From Ramazzottius varieornatus (taxonomy: Eukaryota > Tardigrada > Eutardigrada > Parachela > Ramazzottiidae): DNA of 64,000 nt. Below the pieces are notes generated by a model. The model was not told the origin of the DNA. It searched no databases and worked only from the letters and a program-made list of their open reading frames with translations. The position numbers and the translations under genes were made by a program. The stretch covers positions 1,168,652 to 1,232,651 of the forward strand of contig BDGG01000001.1 in NCBI GenBank assembly GCA_001949185.1, written 5' to 3'. The first letter of the stretch is position 1. Each line of letters starts with the position of its first letter. This document shows, piece by piece, positions 44,901-54,690 of the stretch.

Positions 44901-47900
44901 ATATCAAGTTTGCTGAGTTTTCGTAAAAGGCGGAAGTTCTTGGTATCATTGGCTGGAAGTGTGCTTCACTTGGGAAACAATCTCACCGAGATTTCCCAAG
45001 TGGCGCACACTCTCAGTCAGTACCAGAGAGAATGTACGCCAGTTGGGAAAACGATCTAGAAGAGTTTGCTGAACGAGCTCGTATTTTATTCACTGAATGA
45101 GAAAATTCTAGAAGCTTTCAAAGTTCAAAAAGTTACCGAGCAGTCCCAGGACTACACATCCTTTGTCGTCGTCATCCAACTTTGATAGGGCGGTGGCTAC
45201 GTTTCTTGTTTCCACACTAACAGAGCCCTTCCACGTTCGAACGCCGTCCTTCTTCAGTTGTTCTATTTCCTTTTCCTTTCTTCGATATTCTTCATCAACA
45301 TTACCCGCTTTGTCCAAATACTCTCTGAAAAAGCAATGTATTTCAATTTGAGATCACCCCGCGATATCAATTCGAGCTGACTCACATCAGTTCTTTGTAT
45401 CTTTTCTCCAGAGTCTCCAGTCTTCCATCGAGATCGTTCTCCCTCTCGTCCGACTGTAGAATCGATCGTTCCAACTCGTTTCGTCTTGAAGAAGTGCGAT
45501 TCACGATGGAATTATCGAATGAGCGGTTCGGAATGTTGAAGCTCTGCGCCCACTCTGCGGCGGACTGCTCACCGGAAGCCAAGGGCGATGCTCGTTGTCC
45601 AGACGTCGTCGAGATTCTTGAGCGTGCTTTCGGAGTCTTTCCGCCTGGACTCAATGCTTTAGCTTTCCTCTGTAAGCCCAAGAACGATCAAAGCGTTCAA
45701 CCTGAACTGTTTACAAACATAGTATTGTGACAGGGAAGATCAGCCAGCAAAATTTGGTCATGCCGCAAGCTCCTGCATACAGGAGCCCTATAACCAATGT
45801 AGGTATACTGTATGCAGGAGAGTGAAACACCCCAGTGGTACTGATCTCTTCAGCTCGTGCACCAGCATACACATACACAACTCCAAATATCAGTTCGCTG
45901 TATGCAGGTGGATAAAAACTGCGTACAGTAGCGCATCTCACGGTCAAAGTGAGTGTTTGCTTTCAGAGAAATACTAGCCGGCTTACTTTAAGGCTTGTGA
46001 GGGCCTTAGTATGCTCTTTCAGCTTTTCCTTGGCCGCCTCCAACGCTTTGCCCTTTTTCTCAGCCAGTTTCCTGTACTTCTCCATCTCTTCCGACTGCCT
46101 CAGCGTATGCTGAACCACCTCATCATCCTGTGTTGTGTTCTGCTTGGCTTCTAGCTCCCCATCGATATCGTCAAGCCTGTCTTTAATGTTGGCCACGGCT
46201 GTCTCCAGGTCGCTCAGCTCGTCTCTGAACTGCTTGTGCTCATAGTACAGTCGGTTCCTCCTGGCTCCTTCTAACTTCTCGTACAGGTCTTTCTCGTCGA
46301 TAGCAACGTCTCTTTTGCTCTTTTTCTCTTCCAGCTCCTTCTCCACAGCTACAGCTTCCTGCAGACACACGAACAGTAATACTACTTTCAGAAGACTGGG
46401 GCGGAATAGATAACGACATAATCAAGTGATTTCTTACCCTTTCGAGACGCGCGATCTCCTTGTCCGTCTCTCCTACGGACTTTCCGCTGCCTTGATTCGC
46501 GGTTTCCACTGTGTCGAAGCCCGAAGCTTGATAGAAAAACTACGAACCAGATGAAACAATCTCAGTAAACATTCGAATGCAACATTCGAAGCTCGGCAAG
46601 CAAACTCGGCAAGACGGTTTCCCAAGTGGCGCACGCTATTAGCCAATAACACGGAGAACGTGAGCCACTTGGGAAAACGATCTGATGGAGGTTCATAGGT
46701 TGGTTTTCCGAGTACTTGGTTCCATAAAGTTTCGAACTCTCAGTCTGGATGAAACTGAACTTACCTTGTACATAACTTTTGGCGTAGCAAGCTGCATAAA
46801 CTCTTTGCTCATTCGCTGGTTTAGAAAAAAGACCGGGTTGTCGATTTGGATATTCATCCGATGTACGATACGCTTCAGCATCGTTTGTGTGTCGCCAATC
46901 AATGCACCTACACGGAAAAACACTATAATTGTTTCCGAGGAGCCACCATCATAATGAAACTCTAGGTCATGAACTGTCCGGTCGACGCATGCGAAAGCAA
47001 AAAGACAAATGACGAATAAAATATAGTGTACCGTTCTCGTCGACGATGCGATACGCGTCCCGACTATTCTTCCCCTCTTTTTGAATTCGCCTTTCCACCA
47101 CGATGCTCTTTCCCCAAATCCCGGGCAGGTAAGCGTTTCGACCTTCGTTGGACAAAGTAACCCTGATGAAGGCGGTTCTGCAAAAAATTAGTAGGGAGAA
47201 TAATTTGGCATTGAACATAGAATCTGAAGTTTCGAAACCAAGAGTTGTCTTACTTTCTTCCATGCTTCACAAAGTCGGAAAGCTTTCCTTTTCGGTCAGT
47301 CAGCGTACATCTTCCTCCTAAAGCGATAGCGATGGCAGAAGCAATCGAGCTTTTCCCACCTGTTGAACAAAATGAACAAACAATTCGCATCGGAAAATCA
47401 TTCAGAATGATTCATTCTAAATAAAGAAAGCGACAGTCAAGAGTTTTGGAACGGAGGACCTTACTTCCATTTGATCCGGTAACGAAGTTAACTGAAGATC
47501 CAAACTCGACAGCAAAATCCGAGTGAATGAGAAAGTCTTTCATCTCGACCTTCTTGATCCATCCGGCGGCCTTCTTGTACACCACCGAACCTTCCGACGG
47601 CGTCGTAGACTCTGGTCTTTCTGCCACAGCAGACTCTTCCGACCTTCTATCTTCGCTATTCCTGGCAGATCCATTCACTCCGGAAGAGATACTCTGCAAG
47701 TAGACGAACAAAACACTCACTTCCGGTCGGACGGTTGAGATCATTTCGAAACCAGCCGAGTTACAGCCACAAGCATAACTGAGACCCAAACACTGACGCC
47801 ACCAAAGCTTACCAACATGACGACGTCACAGCAAATGGGTGACGATTTTAACCGGTGCTGTAACCGGTGCTGTAACCGCTGAATTCAACTTATTCAACAT

Positions 47901-48097
47901 TCTGCATTTCAAAGCCAACTTACTGCGACTGGGGAAACTGTTCTCCTCTGCTTAGACGCTTGTTCCGACTGCTCAGGATTCGGAGAGATTAGAGCTGGAC
48001 GTTTCTGTCGCTCCATCAGAGGTGTACTGGTGACGGGCGGTAGGAAACTGTCACGCGACTTGGGTTTGACTGTCCAGGTATCGCCAATGCGAGGCAT
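41983..48097 (-). CDS. SMC6: SMC6, structural maintenance of chromosomes protein 6
   Basis: ATPase core of the SMC5/6 complex, which acts in DNA repair, replication-fork processing and restriction of extrachromosomal DNA. Eighteen exons (minus): 48097-47924, 47693-47465, 47359-47254, 47177-47032, 46907-46765, 46539-46438, 46358-45987, 45669-45386, 45324-45137, 44895-44597, 44552-44316, 44241-44126, 44050-43680, 43440-43166, 43109-42873, 42606-42304, 42248-42145 and 42076-41983; 1259 residues, all in phase. Walker A is GSNGSGKSS. MNIQIDNPVFFLNQRMSKEF is diagnostic for SMC6 (not SMC5). Long coiled coils flank a hinge (about exons 10-12). The signature is LSGGERSMALAALL and the Walker B region is FRVLDEFEVCMD. 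Longer than human SMC6 (1091) because of disordered inserts: Ser-rich in exon 8 and strongly acidic in exon 13 (DNNEDEGMGEEPEEEDLAEE). Intron 10 (44553-44596) is only about 44 bases and is the least certain junction. Confidence 0.94.
42686..42812. repeat. AAGTGGCGCAC palindrome family, copy 7 (SMC6 intron)
   Basis: CAAGTGGCATGCGCC..GCGCGCCGCTTGGAAGAG followed by TTTTCCAAGTGGCGCACGCT..GTGCGTCACTTGCGAAAACG and ATCATGTTGAC. Two palindromes sit side by side within the intron between exons 15 and 16 (42607-42872). Confidence 0.85.
43507..43643. repeat. Two CCTGCATACA palindromes (SMC6 intron 13)
   Basis: First unit 43507-43556 (ACCTGCATACATG..TTTGTATGCAGCT) and second 43591-43643 (ACCACCTGCATACACG..TCGGTATGCAGGTAAG). 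Arms of 9-11 bases surround loops of about 30-35 unrelated bases. Both lie in the 239-base intron between exons 13 and 14. Confidence 0.8.
44239..44253 (-). repeat. CCTGCATACA half copy forming a splice acceptor
   Basis: On the minus strand CTGTATGCAG ends the intron and GTGTATGATGC begins SMC6 exon 12. The acceptor is therefore identical to one arm of the palindrome family found elsewhere in this gene's introns. Confidence 0.6.
44945..45085. repeat. AAGTGGCGCAC palindrome family, copy 8 (SMC6 intron)
   Basis: ATTGGCTGGAAGTGTGCTTC, ACTTGGGAAACAATC, then ATTTCCCAAGTGGCGCACAC..GTACGCCAGTTGGGAAAACG, ATCTAGAAGAGTTTG and AACGAGCTCG. A full module plus part of a second, inside the intron between exons 9 and 10 (44896-45136). 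Confidence 0.85.
45770..45910. repeat. Two CCTGCATACA palindromes (SMC6 intron 7)
   Basis: Unit one 45770-45820 (CTCCTGCATACAGGAG..CTGTATGCAGGAG) and unit two 45861-45910 (ACCAGCATACACAT..CGCTGTATGCAGGTG). The left arm of unit one is itself a small hairpin (CTCCTGCATACAGGAG). Both are in the intron between exons 7 and 8. Confidence 0.8.
46596..46684. repeat. AAGTGGCGCAC palindrome family, copy 9 (SMC6 intron)
   Basis: GCTCGGCAAGCAAACTCGGC, AAGACGGTTTCCCAAGTGGC, GCACGCTATTAGCCAATAAC and GAGCCACTTGGGAAAACGAT. The cleanest copy: one palindrome with both outer arms, in the intron between exons 5 and 6 (46540-46764). Confidence 0.88.
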
Positions 48098-49447
48098 GTT
48101 GGATTCCCTGATATCAACGCACTGGAGCGTCTCCGTTGCCAGACTCTACCGCGGAACTAGCCGCTGCATCACACCTCAGCCTAGTCGGGGTTCATCGAGG
48201 GCTGCAGTCAGATATCAAACGTAATCAGACAAAGATAAACCCTTGCAAAAAGAACAGTTCGATTATCGACCAATAAACAAACCAGTAGGACCCAACTGCT
48301 CACCTAGCCTTTCGATGCGAAACAACCACACAGGAGGCTTCTCCTCTGTGATAAGTGCTGAAATAAACGTGGAGAAACAAGACCCAAGTTTTGATCCCGT
48401 ACAGGCAAGATGGGGAATGGAAAAAGCTGGAAGATGCGACAGAACGGGCAAAATATGCAACGATGAAGGGGCTGTCTCGCCGATTCAATCAATCAAGAGA
48501 AGAGCAGCTGAACGTCTCTGCTTGTCGCAAACTCTCTTTCGGTCGGAAGGCCGTCCCCTTGTGCCACCGCCGCACCAGCAACGACAGCAAGCAGTTTCTG
48601 GCACTTCTTACAATCTCCATCTTTGCTAAACTGGTGAAACGCCTTGAATGTTCTTTCTAGTGACCTTGAGTTTAATAGTAACGATACCGTTAGCTCGTAT
48701 CACGGATCGCTCGGGTTCAAGCATAGTGTTTTCCGTACCGTTTGATCACGCGTGGATTTGAGAGCTTCGGCACCGAGTAGGCTCGCCGATCGCTCATCCG
48801 AATCCTGGTATTCGTTTCTGTAACAGTTTGAAGGAAAAGGACACCCAAGCTTAGCCACCAGCCGGGAAGTGTCGGACATGGGCACCGCCGGAGAATGTGG
48901 TCAACCTTTTTCCCCCCAGAAATACCAATCTGTCGTCTCGAAGAACCTATTGTCGTGGACGTTTTCGTGTCTTTGAGGTGACTTTGACGTCATTGAAGTA
49001 AACCTGCACAATTCTTCATTTTTGTAGAATATCGTGGCGTGAATATAATTGCGACGTTTGAAACGAGCAACCCAGCAGGAATTTTTCAGTTCATATCTCC
49101 ACCCGAAACTCTTGGTACACTCTATCTGCTCAAGTCGTATGACCCTACCTTTATAAATTACACAAGTACATCCTTATCAGACAAGACTTTCCCCCGCGTC
49201 CTACTGCCAAACAATAGGACAACAGCTCATATCACCAAGAACCAGCCTGCGCGCTGCACCACTGTCACGATCACGAGCGCAACGCAGATGACAAAAAGAT
49301 ACCTTTGGCGGCGTCAGCCGTCAGGATAAGCTAGCCATATAATGCTAACATTTCGTCCCTATGATACCCGCGGTCCTTTTCACATACCCTCACAATCCAT
49401 CCTCCCTTTTCGCTTTTCCCAGTTGAAGTGCTACTCTACCAGGAAAA
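48098..49447. other. Spacer; start of the protease duplication block
   Basis: SMC6 5' flank, then sequence shared with the spacer before the second protease gene. From about 48620 (TTTGCTAAACTGGTGAAACG..GAGTTTAATA) and again from about 48700 to 49090 it resembles 60990-61045 and 61915-62330 at moderate identity. From about 49090 (TTCATATCTCCACCCGAAAC) the identity becomes near-complete. The ORF at 48391-48660 has a diverged counterpart around 60630-61031, but neither matches a family I know. Confidence 0.5.
49334..49343 (+). promoter_or_regulatory. TATA-like element of protease copy 1
   Basis: CATATAATGC about 105 bases upstream of the start codon, preserved as TATATAATGC before copy 2. This is the better-placed of two candidates; the other is CTTTATAAATT at about 49149. 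Confidence 0.35.
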
Positions 49448-51626
49448 ATGTTGAAGGCTGTGCTGTGCTTGGCGGCCCTGGTGGCTTGTGCCAGTGCCCA
49501 GTGCGCACCCAACGGAGCCATGGATGTCGAGGTGCCTGCAGGAGGCAAGGCCTACATTCAGTCGCCCAACTTCGGCAACGGCGACTATCCCAACAACGCC
49601 AACTGCCAATGGAACGTCAACTCCCCCAACTCTGCCAAGCTGGCTATCGAGGTCAATTCTGTCGCTTTCTCGCTAGAGGGTGTCAGCTGCGGCTTCGACT
49701 ACGTATCCATCTTTCAAGTGAACTCTAATGGAGCCGATGTTCTACTGGGCAAGTTCTGCGGTGAAGCTGGTCCGCAGGGACTGGTGGCCAGCAGCACCCG
49801 AGTGGTACGTGACCTTTCGCCACTGCCTCTCACCAATAGTTATTCCCATCAGATACAGACCGCCATAAGTTAATATCCACTTGGCTTTCAGAAAGTTGTG
49901 TTCCGCACTGACTCTTCCATTACCAAGCGTGGATTCAACATCAGTTTCTCAGGTAAACAGCTTCTCAGGCTGCAGCCAAATCGGAAAGCCAAGAGACGGC
50001 GCTTAATGTGCTAATGCCTTGCACTACAGATCCCTTCTGCAACCCTGGCTCCAACTTGTGCTCAGGAAGCGACTCTGTCTGCATCCGCCCTGACCAATAT
50101 TGCGATGGTATGACGTTAACGTTGGGCCGGTACAATTATGTTGTCCTGTCTTACCTTGTCGCCATCCGTAAGACGCTGGACAAATGAATGCCTTCATTCT
50201 TCCGTTGTCTTCTTGCAGAAACCGAAGACTGTCCTGATGGCTCGGACGAAGGTCCAGGCTGCTCTGGCGAGTGTGGTACCACCACTATCCCACCCAAGGA
50301 AGACAAGAATGCACGAGCTTTCCGCAGTCTCGTTGCCCACCGCGCCATGGGAGCTGGGAACCGTATCGTTGGTGGTGTTGAAGCCGAACCTCACTCGCTG
50401 CCTTGGCAGGTTGCCATGTTGTCCTCATCCGGCTCGCAGCTTTGCGGAGGTTCGATCGTAAGTCATCTTTGAACGTACGCTGATGAGATACCGCATTGTT
50501 TGAAATAACAGACATTGGACTGTTATTACGGAATCCTTCCATCTAAAATATTATCAATGACGTTGCATAAGTCAGCTCAAGAATTGCAGTAACACTCCGT
50601 GCTGGAAGACATAGCGTTTCTGACTACGGCAATGGGCTGTACACATAAATGTGAATTTTGACCGTTACTTGCAGATCAACAGTCAATGGGTGATGACAGC
50701 TGCCCATTGTTGCAAGGCTTATGCCCCGACTGCAGCCAACTACAAAGTCCGCGTCGGAGCCCACGTCTGGAGCGCCACCAACGAGCCTTACGCCAAGACG
50801 TACACTTTGGAGAAGCTCTTCGTCCACCCTAGCTACCAACGACCCAAAACCTATTCCAACGATTTCTGCCTTTTGAAAGTCAACGGTGTACGTATTCCTT
50901 CTTGTTTTATAACGATGCCATCACTCAGCAGCGAGGTTGCTTTTATGCCTTTGCTGTGGTCTTTCTAGATCTTCGACTTTGGCGTCCACGTTGGCGCTAT
51001 CTGCCTTGCGGATGACGATGACTGCGCAGCGGGAACTGCTGCCATGGTCAGCGGTTGGGGTAAGTATACCCGTCAGTCACTTTACAGACAAGGCTGTCCA
51101 CCACGGAAACGAAACATTTCGACATTACAGGAAACGTCAACCCTGCCCGTATGGGAGATCAGATCAACAACTTTGACCAATTCGTCAAAAACATTAAGGA
51201 TGCCGAAGCCGGTCTCTTGGCCAAGGATGACGATCCGAACTACAACCAGGATGCTCGCGTCTCCACCCTCCGTCAGGTCTACGTTGATGTTGTCCCGCAA
51301 GCCAACTGCTCGACGGCTTACCCTGGCTCCATCAGTGACGATATGATTTGTGGTGCTCGCCCTGGTAAGGACAGCTGCCAAGGAGACTCTGGTGGCCCAT
51401 TCGTCCAGAAGAACGCCGAGGGCATCTGGAAGTTGTGCGGTGTTGTCTCTTGGGGACGGTACGTTATCTTAACCGTCCTTGCCATGGTCAGTGTTCGGCG
51501 ACTGTCGCCTAAACTAGCCACGTGTCTTTCTTTTGCAGTGGTTGCGCTCAGGCCCGCTACCCCGGAGTGTACGCCAGAGTTGCTACCGCCACCGAATGGA
51601 TCTTGCAAACTATTCTTTCCAACTAA
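49448..51626 (+). CDS. Secreted CUB-LDLa-trypsin serine protease, copy 1
   Basis: Extracellular serine protease zymogen with trypsin-like specificity. Exons 49448-49804, 49892-49952, 50030-50107, 50219-50457, 50675-50887, 50969-51059, 51131-51458 and 51539-51626 give 484 residues. Signal peptide 1-17 ([17 protein letters not shown]). CUB domain about 18-138 ([31 protein letters not shown]). LDL-receptor class A repeat about 142-180 with the [16 protein letters not shown] calcium-site pattern. Activation cleavage precedes IVGG at 215. Catalytic triad His256 (TAAHCC), Asp308 (NDFCLLK) and Ser433 (GDSGGP), with Asp427 at the base of the pocket, so it should cut after Lys/Arg. An insert of about 40 residues before [11 protein letters not shown] is unusual. 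A near-identical copy starts 13,241 bases downstream. Confidence 0.95.
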
Positions 51627-51898
51627 ACATTCAGCTGCTTACTGTACTGCATGTTCAAGCTCGTATCAAAGCTTTGGCGGTATGCGCCAGAATTTCCTTA
51701 TTGGCTTTCATGTTGACTAATTTTCTCGTGACCGCTTTTTCGCTTTTCTCTGGAACAGGTTCGACCTTTGTATTGTTCTTCCGTGCAAAGTTCAAGTTCG
51801 GTAATCGGTATCATAACAAGCTTCATCAATTCTTTATCAGCACGAAAGGGCAAGCCGGTAAACTGGTTCTCATTACGCAGGATAAACAGTGCAGTATC

Positions 51899-51904
51899 AA
51901 TAAA
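51899..51904 (+). terminator. Candidate polyadenylation signal of protease copy 1
   Basis: AATAAA 273 bases after the stop codon, just before the 3' end of the convergent membrane-protein gene. No other AATAAA is closer. Confidence 0.4.
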
Positions 51905-51928
51905 CAACCTCATAAATACATGAAGTCC

Positions 51929-52952
51929 CTAACGAGATTTGCAGATGGCCAGTATCAGGGTGCCCATTAATACAGCAACGACGACTATCACCCCAACAGT
52001 TACGACGACTATCACCCCAACAGTTACGTGCTTTGCGCTCATAGCGCTACCGGTATCGATATTGGTATCGGCAGGAGCCATCGTGGTTATTACGCTGAAG
52101 TTGGTGGTGATATTGTTCAAAGTGATACTGCCGTTCTCTCTCTCTGCCGTTGTCTCCAAAGAAGTGTATTTAGCCGTTGGGGCAGTTGAGGTAGTGCGAG
52201 GTGGAAAACAGCTTTTTATGCGCAACGTTACAGTCTTTCGTGCTTCATTGGCGAGTTTCAGCATGGTGGCATTGCACGCTGGGAAACGGACGGCGTAGAT
52301 GGTGACACTGTTGGAGGCTCCCAGCAGATGATGTTCACCAGGTATCTCAAACTTCGCACCGGAATTATTTCGATCGTTGGTGTCACAGAACTGTGAAAGT
52401 ACGGCTTCGAGCTTCTCACCGAATGGAAGGTAGGAGTGGTAAACAGGAGCATGGTCTGATGATAAGCTACCGAGTTCGGTACCGGTGGCGGTGTCGGTGA
52501 AACACAGCAGGATTGGATTCGGCTGACATCCAATCATACTCACATCAACCCGCAGGGGAAATTGTGCGCAGTTGATGAAGTAGGGTAAATCTTCTTCGCG
52601 TTTTACCGAGTCTCCCAAATCAATATCTCCAAAACGATCCGAAGATTCTGGAATAAAGTACTGTAGGTCGGTGATGACAGAGCAGCAGAAAACTGCGTTA
52701 TAGACGATGTTATTTAACAGCAGAATACTATCTCATTCTTCCAACACAGTAACAATATCTCATCAAATTACCTGAGGTTGTTCTCAGCCTTCGGTGGAAG
52801 GGGGATGCAAAAACTTCCGACTCTTTTCTCATGGGTTGTAGAGAATCCCTGGACTGCAAAGTTTGATCCGTTGTTGACAAGACTGATGACATCGCTCCTC
52901 TACCGAAGAGAAAAGTCACCATAACGGCAAAAGCCACCGAGACCCACATCAT
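51929..52952 (-). CDS. Type I membrane protein of unknown family
   Basis: Two exons (minus) 52952-52772 and 52647-51929 give 299 residues in phase. The N-terminus is a signal peptide (WVSVAFAVMVTFLFGRGAMS). The lumenal part has scattered cysteines (FINCAQFPLRVDVSMIGCQP, ILLCF, FCDTNDRN, RFPACNAT) and several N-x-S/T sites (NNITTNFS) in a Ser/Thr-rich stalk. A single C-terminal helix (about 267-295) precedes a tiny cytosolic end (CKSR). The helix contains an exact 8-residue repeat (TVGVIVVV twice) encoded by a 24-base tandem duplication. I do not recognise the family. Its 3' half is copied into the pseudogene block at 54.4 kb, so it belongs to the same duplicated neighbourhood as the proteases. 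Confidence 0.75.
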
Positions 52953-53588
52953 GAAGATCAGCTGACAGTCAGCTATGAGTTAGGAGCAACTTGAATGGAA
53001 AAAAGAAGGAAACGAAGGAGGTGTCGGAGAAGTTTTCCGAGATGATCTAGTGTAAATTTGCGTAATTACCGGTAACATCTTACAGCTTTTCAGGTGTTGA
53101 CTTTTTCAAACTGTACACACCTCGGTTTGACTCAACCACCACATGCTGCAGATTACTCATGTCTTAAACAAATTTTGTCTTGAAGGATCAGAAGTCGCCA
53201 GATTATGTTTGTGGGATGTCTGGATAGATAAAACCAAAGTATAACATCGAAGCGCCATTTGGAAAATTGACTCCCAGTTGAATGTGCGACCCCAAGCCTG
53301 TGACGCGCGCTTTCTAAAGTTTTAGACGTTTATGCTCAAGGTTTTGCAAGCTCGTGGAACTTCCAAACAGCGTCTTTGCACCCGGTTTCGCACCCGATCT
53401 TTGCCGCTCGATGCGAAAAACAATAGATCAACCAAGAAAATATTGCTCGCTCTCTATGAATTTACGCGAAGAAAACGTTTTCAGTTAATTCAGAGCAAAA
53501 GTTACTCCAAGTTCTTGTTCTTCAAATATACTCATTTAGCCAATGCAAAAGTACATGTAAATTTGCTTCAACTAAGGTAACACCTAGG
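52953..53588. other. Spacer before the pseudogene block
   Basis: 5' flank of the membrane-protein gene, then unremarkable sequence with a short plus-strand ORF (53332-53580) that I do not consider coding. Confidence 0.4.
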
Positions 53589-54690
53589 TACTGCGATGGT
53601 ATGACGTTAACGTTGGGCCGGTACAATTATGTTGTCCTGTCTTATCTTGTCGCCATCCGTAAGATGCTAGACGAATGCAGCCTTTATTCTTCCGTTGTCT
53701 TCTTGCATATGCTGTCAATATGCTGATGAGATACCGCATTGTTTGAAATAACAGACATTGGACTATTATTACGGAATCCTTCCATCTAAAATATTATCAA
53801 TTACGTTGCATAAGTCAGCTGGAGAATTGCAGTGACTCTCCGTAGGGGAAGATAGCGTTTTTGACTTTGGGCAATACACGGAAATGTGACTTTGACCGTT
53901 ACTTGCAGATCAACAGTAAATGGGTGATGACAGCTGCCCATTGTTGCAAGGCTTATGCCCCGACTGCAGCCAACTACAAAGTCCGCGTCGGAGCCCACGT
54001 CTAGAGCGATACCAACGAGGAAGCTTACACCTAGAGTTACACCTGGAATTGGTAAGGGAGGGGAAGAGAAACTAACCGTAGTAAGCGGGGATAATTCCCG
54101 TTCTGCCCGCGGGGAATTGTCGCGGTTAACCGTTCTTCCCAGTACGTAGACACGTGTCGAGGCGTTCACGTATATGACGAAGACAGGGAAGTTCGCGCTG
54201 TAGGTCCTCAAGGAGAAGGTTTTGGAAAAATGTTCAACGGAAATCTGGAAAGAAGGAAGGACGGTGGTGTTTTCCCAGCCACAGGATTCATCTTAGTCCC
54301 AAGTCCAGATTATTGCAAGTGGCGATTAATCCCTGCTAATCTAGCGTGATGTCACTACTTCATCAGCGTACTGGACTGCAGCTATTGAGCAATGTTACAG
54401 CTTATAGGAGTGACAGCTTATCGATATTGGTATCGGCAGGAGCCATCGTGGTTATTACGCTGAAGTTGGTGGTGATATTGCTCAAAGTGATACTGCCGTT
54501 CTCTCTCTCTGCCGTTGTCTCCAAAGAAGTGTATTTAGCCGTTGGGGCAGTTGAGGTAGTGCGAGGTGGAAAACAGCTTTTTATGCGCAACGTTACAGTC
54601 TTTCGTGCTTCATTGGCGAGTTTCGCCAATGAATGCGCCAGAATTTCCTCACTGGCCTTCATCTTGAATGACTTTTCGAAGGATAATCAG
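53589..54690. pseudogene. Scrambled third copy of the protease/membrane-protein block
   Basis: 53593-53706 matches protease intron 3 (GATGGTATGACGTTAACGTT and onwards). The next 250 bases of the source, including the exon with the LDLa end and IVGG, are missing. 53718-53905 matches intron 4, and 53906-54001 matches exon 5 (ATCAACAGTAAATGGGTGAT), where the codon for Trp in HVW has become TAG at 54001-54003. After about 300 unrelated bases, 54418-54625 copies 52068-52262 of the membrane-protein gene almost base for base, and 54629-54680 copies 51677-51722 of the protease 3' flank. Order and content show a segmental copy followed by deletions, not retroposition, because introns are retained. Confidence 0.85.

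Noticed and set aside
48243-48660. Overlapping ORFs upstream of the first protease, duplicated near 60.6-61.0 kb
   Set aside because: The two copies diverge with frame differences and neither matches a known family; similarity is explained by the segmental duplication of the spacer.
49488-49676. Thr/Pro-rich 62-codon ORF overlapping protease exon 1 (and its duplicate at 62729)
   Set aside because: Off-frame shadow of the CUB domain; identical in both copies only because the gene is duplicated.
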